The translations under genes and the position numbers were made by a program. A stretch of DNA of 64,000 bases from Pseudomonadota bacterium (lineage in GTDB: Bacteria > Pseudomonadota > Alphaproteobacteria > UBA2136 > JAPKEQ01). The notes below the pieces were generated by a model that saw only the letters and a list, made by a program, of their open reading frames with translations, had not been told where the DNA came from and did not search any database. Positions within the stretch are counted from its first letter, which is position 1, and every line of letters begins with the position of its first letter. The DNA lies in the NCBI GenBank assembly GCA_036141575.1, contig JAYZXF010000017.1, positions 204,077 through 268,076 on the forward strand, given 5' to 3'. Below, one piece after another: positions 8,619 through 16,705 of this stretch.

Positions 8619-9746
8619 CTATTCTTCCCGATAATGCAGGAACAATGCAAGTGCTAAAAGTATCGCAATGCCGGCAGGGGCCCATGCGGCAACCACAAGG
8701 TTCAGGCGACCCGACAAACTGTACGCCCCAACAAAGTTACTAAAGAAGTAAAAGCAGAAGCCAAATACAAGACCAATAAGGACCATTGTTCCCACACCAC
8801 GCTGGCGTGAAAAGTGAAGCGCAAAGGGGATTCCAAGCAGGAACATTGCCATAATAAAGGCAGGTTTAGCCAGCAGCTTATAGAAATGCAACTGGTGCTC
8901 TTCTGATGGGAAACCAACAGCCTTTAGACTGCGAATAAACTCAGGAAGTGAGTAAATGCTGAGCGAGTCTGGTGAGGCAAAACTATTCTGAATTGTTTCC
9001 AAAGTGAGGCTTGTTGGCAACACAAAACGGTTCAGGCGCTCGCTTGGCTTATCAGGCTCAAGCATAATGACGTTTTCCATTTCCCAGCGGTGGCCTTCAA
9101 GGATCATCTTTTCCGCGTCCATACGACGAATAAAACGGCCATCAGGGGCAAAGCGGAAAACACTGACGCCATGTAGGTTACGGCCAAGGTTTTCTAGCTT
9201 TTCAGCATAGATCAGCATTTCATAGCGCTCTTTTTCACTCTGCTTTAACCAAATGCTACCGCCTTCAGTGAGGAGGCCTTCAGCACTGCCGGGGAAGAGT
9301 GTATTCTCAGCACGTTGGTATTTATCGTTGAGGAGTGCGCCTGCTGGGCCAATGGCAAATACATCAAGCAGGCCAAGCATAAGGCAGAGCATCAGCGGAC
9401 CAAGTAGAAAGTGCCTTGCTGGGACACCGCTGCTACGAATGGCAATCAGTTCATGAGACTTTGCAAGGCCTGAAAAACAAATCAAGCTGGCCAGCAGAAT
9501 ACAAAACGGGAACACTTCCAACATAAGAGCAGGAAGCTTGTAAAGCATGAGCAGCACAATGTAAAAGCCATTAATGGTATCAACACCACCAAAGCGACGC
9601 ATCATTTCAAGGCCGTCAATCATGGCAACAAAGGTTGTCATTGCCATCACACTCAAAAGAATGCTCACAAAGAAACGCTTAGACAGGTAGCGTAAAAGAA
9701 TACTACCGCTGTAGCGTGCTTCTGATGGGGCAAACATTTCGGTCAT
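8619..9746 (-). CDS. lptG: LPS export ABC transporter permease LptG
   Basis: 375 aa inner membrane permease of the LptB2FG complex that pulls LPS into the periplasmic bridge. Typical YjgP/YjgQ topology: about three N-terminal membrane helices (roughly 28-130), a periplasmic beta-jellyroll (about 140-270), and three C-terminal helices (about 285-370). The coupling region HELIAIRSSGVPARHFLLGPL is characteristic. Its ATG overlaps the lptF stop by four bases (ATGA), indicating translational coupling. Confidence 0.93.
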   Translation of the reverse strand: MTEMFAPSEARYSGSILLRYLSKRFFVSILLSVMAMTTFVAMIDGLEMMRRFGGVDTINGFYIVLLMLYKLPALMLEVFPFCILLASLICFSGLAKSHELIAIRSSGVPARHFLLGPLMLCLMLGLLDVFAIGPAGALLNDKYQRAENTLFPGSAEGLLTEGGSIWLKQSEKERYEMLIYAEKLENLGRNLHGVSVFRFAPDGRFIRRMDAEKMILEGHRWEMENVIMLEPDKPSERLNRFVLPTSLTLETIQNSFASPDSLSIYSLPEFIRSLKAVGFPSEEHQLHFYKLLAKPAFIMAMFLLGIPFALHFSRQRGVGTMVLIGLVFGFCFYFFSNFVGAYSLSGRLNLVVAAWAPAGIAILLALALFLHYREE

Positions 9747-10846
9747 GGCTTCAGTGTCTTTCCTTTAAGGGATTTTTCTCTTAGCGACCTGAGCGCAAAA
9801 TACGTAAACACAAATGGCAGAGCCCATTGGCCGTAGAGTGCCGCTTGGTTACCACCGCTTGCAAGCGTGTTTGTAGCAATAAGGAGCCCAATATACAGTA
9901 CTGAGAATAGCGTTGCGATCATGCCCGGTCCAAGAAGTGTGGCTTGGCGGTTATGCATGTTTTTAAGCAGGCAGGCTGCCGCAATAAGGACCATTGGAAT
10001 TGGTGTAAGTGGCCATAGTAAACGCTTGTGCGCTTCAGCAATAAACTTGTTACGGTCTTTTTCGCTGTTCGCTGACTCGAGGTTTAGGAGTTCTGGGAGG
10101 TAACGCTCATCAGGCTTTCTATAGCGTGGACCTTTTGGTGTGAACTGCTTCACAATATCAATGGTGTGAGAGTCAAAGCTCAATGTAGAAAGCTGCTTGT
10201 CATTAATTTCTTGGCGAGACCCATACTGGAGCCTTAGGCGAGGGCGGCCTTCAGAATCAAAAGATACTTCACCTGATTGCGCCATCCACGTGATTGGCGC
10301 GCCTTCATTACTGTTATCTTGTACAAGAATTCCTTCAAGGCGTGTTGGTGCTGGTCGTGCTTTTACATAAACCATAAGGTCACTATTTAGCTGATTAAAT
10401 GTGCCTTCACGAATAAGAAGGTTACCACCTGTAGAACGAATCAGGTGCTGGAGGTCTTTAAAGGTTCGCTGCCCAAGTGGCTGCAGGAAGAGACTTAAAA
10501 TGTAGCCAATAATGACAATAAAGCCAGCAAGCTTAATGGCAGGGCCAACAAGTTTAAGACGAGATAAGCCTGAACACAGGCAGATGAGGCTTTCGCGCTC
10601 ATCATTCATACGGCGGAAGTTGTAGCTGGCCCCAGCAAATACGCTGAGAGGCAATACAATCACAAGAAACTGCGGCATAATTAACACGGTAATATAAAGG
10701 AATGTCTTCATCTCTAAGCCGCGGTTAATCATGAAATCAAGGAAGCGCAAGCTTTGGATTAGCCATGTCATAGAAAGCATGACAAAAAGAGCCATAAACG
10801 TAGGCATAATAATGTTTTTGTAGTTATAGCGCTTTAAAAGCTTCAT
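9743..10846 (-). CDS. lptF: LPS export ABC transporter permease LptF
   Basis: 367 aa partner permease of LptG. It shows the same six-helix plus jellyroll layout and the family segment NDERESLICLCSGLSRLKLVGPA (about residues 76-98). The C-terminal helix group starts with RLLWPLTPIPMVLIAA. It is the first gene of the reverse-strand LPS operon and is divergent from pepA across about 170 bases. Confidence 0.93.
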   Translation of the reverse strand: MKLLKRYNYKNIIMPTFMALFVMLSMTWLIQSLRFLDFMINRGLEMKTFLYITVLIMPQFLVIVLPLSVFAGASYNFRRMNDERESLICLCSGLSRLKLVGPAIKLAGFIVIIGYILSLFLQPLGQRTFKDLQHLIRSTGGNLLIREGTFNQLNSDLMVYVKARPAPTRLEGILVQDNSNEGAPITWMAQSGEVSFDSEGRPRLRLQYGSRQEINDKQLSTLSFDSHTIDIVKQFTPKGPRYRKPDERYLPELLNLESANSEKDRNKFIAEAHKRLLWPLTPIPMVLIAAACLLKNMHNRQATLLGPGMIATLFSVLYIGLLIATNTLASGGNQAALYGQWALPFVFTYFALRSLREKSLKGKTLKP

Positions 10847-11016
10847 GAGAAATCTTGAAATATCTCTTTTATTTTATTCTCTTCCCCGTGCCCCAAGTTA
10901 TAGCGCACCTTGCCTTTTTACTAAAGAAAAATCTTGTGAGGATTGCGGCAATCACGCAGACTAAAAGGATATGTAATTCTAAATAAACAATAATAATATT
11001 GAAGGTTCTACCGATC
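10847..11016. other. Divergent intergenic region lptF / pepA
   Basis: AT-rich spacer of 170 bases that must hold both the lptF promoter (reverse) and the pepA promoter (forward). I see no confident sigma70 box pair. A GAAGG element at 11001-11005 is a plausible pepA ribosome site. Confidence 0.4.
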
Positions 11017-12489
11017 ATGCTTTCTTTTGCTGCAAATGAAGCTCTTCCAAAAACGTTTAAAGGCGCAGTTGTTCTGATGCTTGAAGATAAACTTAAACTT
11101 GGTAAAGGTGCAGCGTCGCTGCCTAAGGCCGTACGCGATACAGTTGAATCTGTGCTTGCAAATAGCCGTTTCCAAGGCGGAGCAGGTGAGGTGATCTCAT
11201 TCCCTGTTGCGCATGAGTCTATCCAGCATGTTGTGGCGATTGGCGCTCCTTTTAAAAAGGAAGACGACAGAGGCATTTACACAACTTGGGGCGTACAAGT
11301 TGGTACTGAGCTTGATAAAGCTGGTGTTAAAAACGCAGCGATTCTGTTTGAAACAATTAAAGATAACATTGTCACAAATGTTCTTGAAGGCGTTCACCTT
11401 GGTGCGTACCGTACAGATGATTTTAAGACAGACCTAAAAGCACACCAAAAAGGTATGCTTAAAAAGGTTCATGCAATTCATAAAAAAGCAGCTGACTTTA
11501 AAGGCGAATTAAAAGGCCTTGCGGCACTTATGGGCGGTGTAAGCCTTGGTCGTGAACTTGTGAACCTGCCACCTAACATTGCCAACCCAGATCACATGGT
11601 AAAAGTTGCAAAAGACATTGCAAAACTTCCAGGTATGAAGGTTGAAGTATTTGGCGAAAAGCAGCTAGAGAAGATGGGGCTTAACCTACTTCTTTCTGTT
11701 GGTAAAGCGTCAGCGCAAGAGTCTCGTCTGATTGTGATGAAGTACACAGGTGACAAGAAAAACAAAGATTACAAATGCCTTGTTGGTAAGGGTGTAATGT
11801 TTGATACAGGTGGTTATAACCTAAAGCCAACTGCTGGTATGGGCATGATGAAGTGTGACATGGCTGGTAGTGCTGCTGTTATGGGCGCTATGAAGGCCCT
11901 TGCAGAGCGGGGTTCTAAAGTGAATGTAATTGGTGTGATCGGTACTGTGATGAACATGATCGACGCTGACGGTAACATCCCAAGTGTTATCCATACTGCT
12001 TACAACGGTAAAACTGTAGAAGTGATGAACACAGACGCAGAAGGTCGTTTGGTTCTTGCGGATGCTATGGCTTACACAATTGATAAGCACAAGCCAACTG
12101 AGGTGATTGATATCGCAACGCTGACAGGTGCAATTATGATGGCACTTGGTGGTCAGTATGCTGGTCTGTTTACGCCAAACGAAGATATGGCAAAAGCGCT
12201 AACTGAAACAGGTAAGCGTACAGGTGAGCGTCTGTGGCGCATGCCGATTGATAAGGACTACGCAGCCAAGCCAACACTTGCTGATCTAAACAATGATGGT
12301 GCTCGCTTTGGTGGCGCATCAACAGCAGCAGTCTTTCTACAAAACTTTGTGGGTAAAACACCTTGGGCGCATATTGATATCGCCGGTGTAGCCATGAGCG
12401 AAAAGATCCCAGGTGCGATGCCCGTTAAAGGCGCAAGCGGCTTTGGTGTAAGGCTCTTTGTCGATTACCTAGAGAGCACATCTAAGTAA
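11017..12489 (+). CDS. pepA: Leucyl aminopeptidase (M17 family)
   Basis: Cytosolic metallo-aminopeptidase that removes N-terminal residues from peptides. 490 aa. The two-metal site is visible: Lys and Asp in GKGVMFDTGGYNLKP, where family members more often read GKGITFDSGGISLKP, and the signature NTDAEGRLVLADA. The start ATG 11017 is chosen because GAAGG lies at suitable spacing. A TTG at 10999 is in frame but has no ribosome site. The divergent lptFG-pepA-holC order is common in proteobacteria. Confidence 0.94.
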   Translation: MLSFAANEALPKTFKGAVVLMLEDKLKLGKGAASLPKAVRDTVESVLANSRFQGGAGEVISFPVAHESIQHVVAIGAPFKKEDDRGIYTTWGVQVGTELDKAGVKNAAILFETIKDNIVTNVLEGVHLGAYRTDDFKTDLKAHQKGMLKKVHAIHKKAADFKGELKGLAALMGGVSLGRELVNLPPNIANPDHMVKVAKDIAKLPGMKVEVFGEKQLEKMGLNLLLSVGKASAQESRLIVMKYTGDKKNKDYKCLVGKGVMFDTGGYNLKPTAGMGMMKCDMAGSAAVMGAMKALAERGSKVNVIGVIGTVMNMIDADGNIPSVIHTAYNGKTVEVMNTDAEGRLVLADAMAYTIDKHKPTEVIDIATLTGAIMMALGGQYAGLFTPNEDMAKALTETGKRTGERLWRMPIDKDYAAKPTLADLNNDGARFGGASTAAVFLQNFVGKTPWAHIDIAGVAMSEKIPGAMPVKGASGFGVRLFVDYLESTSK

Positions 12490-12503
12490 CATCTAAAAAC
12501 ATG

Positions 12504-12527
12504 AAAAGCCCCGCAACTGCGGGGCTT
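12504..12527 (+). terminator. Intrinsic terminator after pepA
   Basis: AAAGCCCCGC and GCGGGGCTTT form a 10-bp stem closed by a short ACT-type loop, followed by a T/C tract. Confidence 0.85.
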
Positions 12528-12568
12528 TCTCTCTTGCAAAAGCTCTCCAATCCTGTACATTACTAGGC

Positions 12569-13024
12569 ATGACACATATTGGCTTCTATCAAGTGCGAGA
12601 CCCAATGCCGTCTACGACGGATAAAACACTTGCGCATCTTCTAGAAAAAGTGACCTCTGCAGGGCACCGTGTTCTTGTTGTGTGTCCCAATGCTCAGCGT
12701 GCAGAGCGCATTGATGAAATGCTTTGGACGTATAAAGAGGAGAGCTTTCTTGCACACGGCCTAGAGGCTGATGGTGTGCATGTGGATAAGCATCCTGTAC
12801 TGGTAACCACAAAGCCAGAAAATGCCAATAATGCAGATATTCTTGTGATGGTTAGTGGCGCGCAGGGCGGCTCTATTGCTGAGTATGAAAAAGCCATTGA
12901 TATCTTTGAAGGACATGATAACCAAGTGACCAAAGCACGCCAGCGTTGGAAGCTTTATAAAGATGCAGGGTTTGACCTTTCTTATTTTGAGCATACAGGT
13001 ACTGGATGGCAGAAAAAAGCCTGA
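12569..13024 (+). CDS. holC: DNA polymerase III chi subunit HolC
   Basis: 151 aa clamp-loader accessory protein that contacts single-stranded DNA binding protein. The start THIGFYQV, the segment RVLVVCPNAQRAERIDEMLW, the near-invariant TYKEESFLAH (family WTF..SFIPH) and the C-terminal KARQRWKLYKDAG..LSYFEHTGTGW match the family over its full length. It stands alone after the pepA terminator and before the six-gene array. Confidence 0.93.
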   Translation: MTHIGFYQVRDPMPSTTDKTLAHLLEKVTSAGHRVLVVCPNAQRAERIDEMLWTYKEESFLAHGLEADGVHVDKHPVLVTTKPENANNADILVMVSGAQGGSIAEYEKAIDIFEGHDNQVTKARQRWKLYKDAGFDLSYFEHTGTGWQKKA

Positions 13025-13065
13025 ATTGTATTCAGTTAGTATACTCTTTTAATTCTTTTTCCTGA

Positions 13066-13094
13066 TTGACTGTGTAGTTTTAAATCGATAGCCT
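13066..13094 (+). promoter_or_regulatory. Promoter of the first array gene pair
   Basis: TTGACT (13066-13071), 17 bases, TAGCCT (13089-13094). The same TTGAC-17-TA layout recurs before three more array genes. Just upstream are TTGTATTCAG (13026-13035) and a GTATAC, resembling the palindrome seen at the Ter-type cluster. Confidence 0.6.
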
Positions 13095-13151
13095 CATTCT
13101 CGATTTATGATCTATCGTTTCTTTTCTTTCTCTTTTTTAGGAGACCAATCT

Positions 13152-13538
13152 ATGGGACTTAGTGTTCAAGACACGTTTAATGACCTGAACGAAGCTATTG
13201 ATGAGTTTGGCATGTCGGTTATGACCGTTATGTTTACTCAAGGCCGTGAAGGTATGACTGATCTGGAAGGTTCTGTTGCCAAGTTGAGACGTATTTTGGC
13301 TAAGCTGAATATGCTGCCGCAAGAACATATTGATGGCGTTAAAGACTTGCTGAAAGAAAGTGGAGCTGACGTAGAGTTGAAAATTCTGCTGCAGGAATCC
13401 GCTGGCATGACTGAAGACGACATGAACCAGATTGAAAATGCTCATGTTACTGATGATATGAGCCCTCAACAGCGTATGAATGCCTTCCTTATGATGGCAA
13501 CGCATATCAATATCAAAATCGCAAAGATTTTGACCTGA
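13152..13538 (+). CDS. Unknown small acidic protein, array gene A
   Basis: 128 aa, first gene of a six-gene array. I do not recognise a family. The sequence is rich in Glu/Asp, Met and Leu, and heptad-like spacing suggests several amphipathic helices (for example LEGSVAKLRRILAKLNML and IDGVKDLLKES). There is no signal peptide or membrane segment, so it is probably cytosolic. ATG 13152 is chosen over 13107 because AGGAGA lies 8 bases upstream, after a long pyrimidine tract. Gene B follows after 27 bases without an intervening terminator, so A and B form one unit. Confidence 0.7.
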   Translation: MGLSVQDTFNDLNEAIDEFGMSVMTVMFTQGREGMTDLEGSVAKLRRILAKLNMLPQEHIDGVKDLLKESGADVELKILLQESAGMTEDDMNQIENAHVTDDMSPQQRMNAFLMMATHINIKIAKILT

Positions 13539-13565
13539 CACTCTTTTTTCTGAAGGATATATATT

Positions 13566-13943
13566 ATGTCAGAACTTACACCTTTTGATTGCCAGCAACT
13601 CTCTATTGGTGTTGGTGATTCTTTTGTAAATAATGTCAAGGTGGCCATGGGCGAGTGGGCACAAGAGTTCCAAAAAAGAGGCGCAGTTGCCGCTTCAAAA
13701 ATTATGGGTGACCTGTTCCGTGATCTTGTGAATGAGATGCGCGGTCATGCGGCACTTGTTGAGGCATCGAAGAATGCCTTGCAGGGACATGCTGAATTTC
13801 AGGCTGCGCGTGAAGAGTTCCAGCACACTATTGATATGATCAACATGCTGGATGTGGAAGACCCTCTGACACCTGAGATGGAAGAGCTGTTTGGCAACCT
13901 AGAGCTGATTGAAAGCGTTTACCAAGAGCTGCAGAGGCTTTAA
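13566..13943 (+). CDS. Unknown small acidic protein, array gene B
   Basis: 125 aa, family not recognised. Predicted all-helical from composition: WAQEFQKRG, IMGDLFRDLVNEM and a long C-terminal acidic helix pair around LDVEDPLTPEMEELFGNLE. No export signal. The ribosome site GAAGGA comes after a CTTTTTT tract, the same leader style as the other array genes. It ends in TAA followed by AAGCGAA repeats and then a TGCACCC hairpin terminator. Likely translated from the gene A transcript. Confidence 0.7.
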   Translation: MSELTPFDCQQLSIGVGDSFVNNVKVAMGEWAQEFQKRGAVAASKIMGDLFRDLVNEMRGHAALVEASKNALQGHAEFQAAREEFQHTIDMINMLDVEDPLTPEMEELFGNLELIESVYQELQRL

Positions 13944-13966
13944 AAGCGAAAAAAGCGAATTTGAAG

Positions 13967-13989
13967 TGCACCCTTGTTGGGTGCATTTT
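13967..13989 (+). terminator. Terminator after array gene B
   Basis: TGCACCC-TTGTT-GGGTGCA followed by TTTT. The stem is the same as the one after gene D. Confidence 0.8.
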
Positions 13990-13991
13990 CA

Positions 13992-14020
13992 TTGACAATT
14001 CACCAGCATCAGCTTAGATA
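13992..14020 (+). promoter_or_regulatory. Promoter of array gene C
   Basis: TTGACA (13992-13997), 17 bases, TAGATA (14015-14020), placed seven bases after the preceding terminator stem. Confidence 0.7.
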
Positions 14021-14063
14021 CATGCCAATCAAGAATCTCTTCACCTTTTTAAAGGAGCGTTAC

Positions 14064-14435
14064 ATGCTCGATAGACACGACGTGATGTCTCTACGTAACT
14101 GCGTAAACTCTGTCACTCATGCTTATATTGCGCTGGCAGACGAGATCATCCAAAACCATCCCGCAGTGGATTATGCTGACCTGTATGTGAAGGCGCATCT
14201 GTTGCAACAGTCCATTGAAGATTTGTACCGCAGTGCTGGTCGCTCTGCAGAGGTTAGGGGCTACTTACGCACCTTCTTTGATGATGCCGCCTTTATTGAG
14301 CGCTATAATGCATATCAAACTTTCAGGCAGGAACAGGCCAAACGCTCTCGTAGCACCCCTGAGAAGGACGAGGAAGATGTTCTCGGCTTTCTGGCCTTTT
14401 TTGAAGGGCGCTACAAGCAAATCATGAGCGGTTAA
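14064..14435 (+). CDS. Unknown small protein, array gene C
   Basis: 123 aa, family not recognised. ATG 14064 (MLDRHDVMSL) is preferred because AAAGGAG lies 7 bases upstream and the promoter at 13992-14020 would cut off the longer frame starting at 13974. Helical and charged: a Tyr/Asp-rich middle (VDYADLYVKAHLLQQSIEDL) and a basic patch QAKRSRSTPEKDEED. No membrane segment. TAA is followed at once by ATCGATT and then a terminator hairpin. Confidence 0.68.
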   Translation: MLDRHDVMSLRNCVNSVTHAYIALADEIIQNHPAVDYADLYVKAHLLQQSIEDLYRSAGRSAEVRGYLRTFFDDAAFIERYNAYQTFRQEQAKRSRSTPEKDEEDVLGFLAFFEGRYKQIMSG

Positions 14436-14445
14436 ATCGATTGTT

Positions 14446-14475
14446 AAATGCACCTAAAAAATCAGGTGCATTTTT
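14446..14475 (+). terminator. Terminator after array gene C
   Basis: AAATGCACCT and AGGTGCATTT pair across an eight-base A-rich loop and run into TTTTT. Confidence 0.8.
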
Positions 14476-14486
14476 CATATGATCTC

Positions 14487-14515
14487 TTGACAAGGCTGCG
14501 AAATGATCCTAGATG
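14487..14515 (+). promoter_or_regulatory. Promoter of array gene D
   Basis: TTGACA (14487-14492), 17 bases, TAGATG (14510-14515). It begins within 12 bases of the end of the preceding terminator. A TGTGAATACACA sequence overlaps the start of transcription. Confidence 0.7.
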
Positions 14516-14565
14516 TGAATACACACACTTAAATCTGTCACACCTTTTTTCTTGAAAGGAAACTC

Positions 14566-14901
14566 ATGCGTTCAATGGAGGAATGTCTGCGCCGTCTGGC
14601 GCATGGTGCTGTTGCAAGCTACACTGATGCTGTGCGTCATCTGGAGGAGGATGAAAACAAAGCATCTGCTCATGCAACGTTGGCTCTCATGCTGATTGAG
14701 AAAGCCCACCAAAAATCAAAAGAAGATCGTGAACATATCACAATTGTTCAAGATGAGCTGGGGAAAGATGAAAGCTTTGCTGTCATCATTTCACAGAGGG
14801 AGGAATACCAGGATTCGGCGCCTACGTCAGGCCTGCTTAATGAACTTCATCAAAAGCTCACCCGCTTTGACGTTCTTTATGTCTTGCTTATGCGCCTGTA
14901 A
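14566..14901 (+). CDS. Unknown small acidic protein, array gene D
   Basis: 111 aa, the smallest of the array, family not recognised. Charged helical sequence (RRLAHGAVASYTDAVRHLEE, AHATLALMLIEKAHQKSKED) ending in a hydrophobic FDVLYVLLMRL that is too short for a membrane span. The leader is CCTTTTTTCTTGAAAGGA, with the ribosome site 5-6 bases before ATG. TAA is followed by ATCGATT and a TGCACCC terminator, nearly the same 3' end as gene C. Confidence 0.68.
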   Translation: MRSMEECLRRLAHGAVASYTDAVRHLEEDENKASAHATLALMLIEKAHQKSKEDREHITIVQDELGKDESFAVIISQREEYQDSAPTSGLLNELHQKLTRFDVLYVLLMRL

Positions 14902-14914
14902 ATCGATTCTGCAA

Positions 14915-14937
14915 TGCACCCATCTTGGGTGCATTTT
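14915..14937 (+). terminator. Terminator after array gene D
   Basis: TGCACCC-ATCTT-GGGTGCA followed by TTTT, differing from the gene B terminator only in the loop. Confidence 0.8.
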
Positions 14938-14947
14938 GCTTTTGTGT

Positions 14948-14977
14948 TTGACAGAAAAAAGCAGCTGAGCCTTATAT
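14948..14977 (+). promoter_or_regulatory. Promoter of array gene E
   Basis: TTGACA (14948-14953), 18 bases, TTATAT (14972-14977). The -10 region CTTATATAGG also occurs upstream of the exchanger gene. Confidence 0.65.
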
Positions 14978-15024
14978 AGGGCGAACCTTTATCTTGTTTC
15001 TCTTTTTTCATGAAAGGACCTTTT

Positions 15025-15408
15025 GTGTCTCAGAATCAAAATCCGTCTATGGCGCTGCGTCAGGCAACTGTCGCTTATGAACAGTCCTGGGCTGTTGTGC
15101 GTCACGTGCTTTCACTTATGGATGGTGACCGCTACGATGAAGCCTTTGATTACATCCAAAAGAATGGAGAGCCATTTAATGGCCTTGTAAAGGCACTCCC
15201 AAGCTGCAAACCATCTGATATTCATGCTATGGCTTCTGAGAAGGTTTCTCAAGATGAATGGGTTGGAATGATGATGTCCTTGCAGGCATTTGTGATTTTG
15301 GAGCAGCAGCTCCGTGACACTGACTCAGAAAGCACATTCTACCAAGTGGTTGAGTGGGCACGTGGCTCCCTTGCCATTTTGTTGGCCCTTACAGGGCGCG
15401 GCCGTTAA
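15025..15408 (+). CDS. Unknown small protein, array gene E (GTG start)
   Basis: 127 aa, family not recognised. The GTG at 15025 (VSQNQNPSMAL) is chosen over an ATG at 15010. In the other array genes the leader reads T/C tract, TGAAAGGA, 5-7 bases, start codon; here ATGAAAGGA occupies the ribosome-site position, so that ATG is part of the ribosome site. The protein is helical with hydrophobic patches (WAVVRHVLSLM, WARGSLAILLAL) but no signal. TAA is followed by TCGAAC and a terminator. Confidence 0.66.
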   Translation: MSQNQNPSMALRQATVAYEQSWAVVRHVLSLMDGDRYDEAFDYIQKNGEPFNGLVKALPSCKPSDIHAMASEKVSQDEWVGMMMSLQAFVILEQQLRDTDSESTFYQVVEWARGSLAILLALTGRGR

Positions 15409-15414
15409 TCGAAC

Positions 15415-15444
15415 AAACCCTCACAAATTTGTGGGGGTTTTTCT
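15415..15444 (+). terminator. Terminator after array gene E
   Basis: AAACCCTCACAAA pairs imperfectly with TTTGTGGGGGTTT, then T's. Confidence 0.75.
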
Positions 15445-15452
15445 TATTCTGT

Positions 15453-15481
15453 TTGACAGCGTCAGGAGAGGGGCATACGAT
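15453..15481 (+). promoter_or_regulatory. Promoter of array gene F
   Basis: TTGACA (15453-15458), 17 bases, TACGAT (15476-15481), 9 bases after the preceding terminator. Confidence 0.7.
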
Positions 15482-15529
15482 CTGTCTGATTTTTATCTTA
15501 TTTTCTCTTTTTCTGAAAGGATTTATCCT

Positions 15530-15916
15530 ATGTATAGCGTTGCACAAGCAATGGCTGGTGAACTAAATCAGCTCAAAACCCATTTTGAATTCATGAGCGT
15601 GGCTGCCATGATGCAGGAAGTTGACGTGTTCAATGAGCGTCATGAGAAAGCCAAGGCAATTGTTGCCAGCGTAATAAAAGCGCTGGATGCAGATGATTCC
15701 AACCAGCTTGCAGGCGCAATTATGCGTGAGCTGGAGGGTACTGAAATGGCTGCCGCTTTGAAGGAGATGGCTCAAAGTGAGCCTGAAGATGCCACTGAGG
15801 ACATGAACGCCGTCAAAGAAATGGTTGGTGAAGACAGTGAGCTCTTTACTGTGGTGAAGGAACTTGTTGAATTCTCCGACGAACTGCGTGCTTTGGCCTT
15901 GCGCCTCCTTAACTAA
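15530..15916 (+). CDS. Unknown small acidic protein, array gene F
   Basis: 128 aa, family not recognised. Strongly acidic (for example SEPEDATEDM, EMVGEDSE) and predicted helical throughout, with no export signal. ATG 15530 is fixed by GAAAGGA eight bases upstream. The frame extends to 15314, but that part runs back through the promoter, terminator and gene E. TAA is followed by AATCGAC and a CGCCC hairpin. Last gene of the array, directly before ndk. Confidence 0.68.
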   Translation: MYSVAQAMAGELNQLKTHFEFMSVAAMMQEVDVFNERHEKAKAIVASVIKALDADDSNQLAGAIMRELEGTEMAAALKEMAQSEPEDATEDMNAVKEMVGEDSELFTVVKELVEFSDELRALALRLLN

Positions 15917-15929
15917 AATCGACTTTTGA

Positions 15930-15955
15930 AAACGCCCTGTAAAAAGGGCGTTTTT
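15930..15955 (+). terminator. Terminator after array gene F
   Basis: AAACGCCCT and AGGGCGTTT stem, then TT-rich tail. Confidence 0.8.
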
Positions 15956-16047
15956 GTTTTGTCTGGCACTTGAAAAATGCGTTGCCAATCCCTAAAAAAT
16001 ACGTTACAAAACCTGAATACACTAAAAGTTTAAGGAGTATATAAATT

Positions 16048-16473
16048 ATGGAACGTACGTTCTCTATTATCAAACCAGACGCAGTTTCTAAAAACGTTGT
16101 TGGTGCAATCGTTGACCGTTTCGAGAAAAACGGCCTACGTCCAGTAGCGATGAAAAAAGCAAGGCTATCTAAAGAGCAGGCTGAACTATTTTACGCTGAG
16201 CACAAAGAGCGCCCATTCTTCGGCGAGCTTGTAGGCTTCATGACAAGTGGTCCAGTTGTTCTTCAAGTACTTGAAGGCGAGAGCGCGATCACTAAAAACC
16301 GTGAGCTAATGGGTGCAACTAACCCTAACAACGCTGAAGAAGGCACAATCCGTTACGACTTCGCTCGTGGCAACGATGACCTTTCAGCGAACGCTGTACA
16401 CGGTTCTGACTCTCCAGAGGCAGCTGCTCGTGAAATCTCTTTCTTCTTTAAAGATGAAGAGCTAGTAGGTTAG
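16048..16473 (+). CDS. ndk: Nucleoside diphosphate kinase
   Basis: Transfers the gamma phosphate of ATP to nucleoside diphosphates through a phosphohistidine. 141 aa. The active-site histidine is in [10 protein letters not shown] (about residue 117). The N-terminal [12 protein letters not shown] and the middle [16 protein letters not shown] are standard. An AAGGAG site precedes ATG by 11 bases. In alphaproteobacteria ndk often lies near holC; here the six-gene array separates them, as if inserted. Confidence 0.97.
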   Translation: MERTFSIIKPDAVSKNVVGAIVDRFEKNGLRPVAMKKARLSKEQAELFYAEHKERPFFGELVGFMTSGPVVLQVLEGESAITKNRELMGATNPNNAEEGTIRYDFARGNDDLSANAVHGSDSPEAAAREISFFFKDEELVG

Positions 16474-16487
16474 TAGATAACCTAAGC

Positions 16488-16516
16488 AAAAAGGCTCCCA
16501 AGCGGGAGCCTTTTTT
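16488..16516 (+). terminator. Terminator after ndk
   Basis: AAGGCTCCC-AAGC-GGGAGCCTT followed by TTTT. The reverse-strand genes next to it read towards it, so it may serve both strands. Confidence 0.85.
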
Positions 16517-16531
16517 ATGTCGAATGTCAGG

Positions 16532-16690
16532 TCAGTTTTGCTGCTCGTCTTTTGCTTCTTTTTTGATGACGGCAATAACCAGAGCCATACCAGAAACAAA
16601 TGAGAGCGCTGCGGCAATGGGAAGGCCAAACACCAACAGGGCAGGGCCTCCGCCTACAAGTAGACCAGCCAGGAGTTTAAGAAATTCCAT
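16532..16690 (-). CDS. Small membrane protein (52 aa), unknown
   Basis: Translated by hand: starts MEFLKLLAGLL and ends KKEAKDEQQN. Two hydrophobic stretches (about residues 4-22 and 24-42, rich in Gly/Ala/Leu/Val) are followed by a charged tail, so a two-helix inner membrane hairpin is likely. AAGGAGG stands 10 bases before the ATG, one of the best ribosome sites in the window. It follows another small membrane gene by 15 bases and converges on the ndk terminator. Family not recognised. Confidence 0.7.
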   Translation of the reverse strand: MEFLKLLAGLLVGGGPALLVFGLPIAAALSFVSGMALVIAVIKKEAKDEQQN

Positions 16691-16705
16691 AATGTGGAGA
16701 CCTCC

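Noticed and set aside
13137-13541. 134-codon reverse frame opposite array gene A
   Set aside because: No ribosome site or promoter; gene A has promoter, leader and ribosome site on the forward strand.
15314-15529. N-terminal extension of array gene F
   Set aside because: The extension overlaps gene E in another frame, its terminator and the F promoter; the ribosome site fixes the start at 15530.
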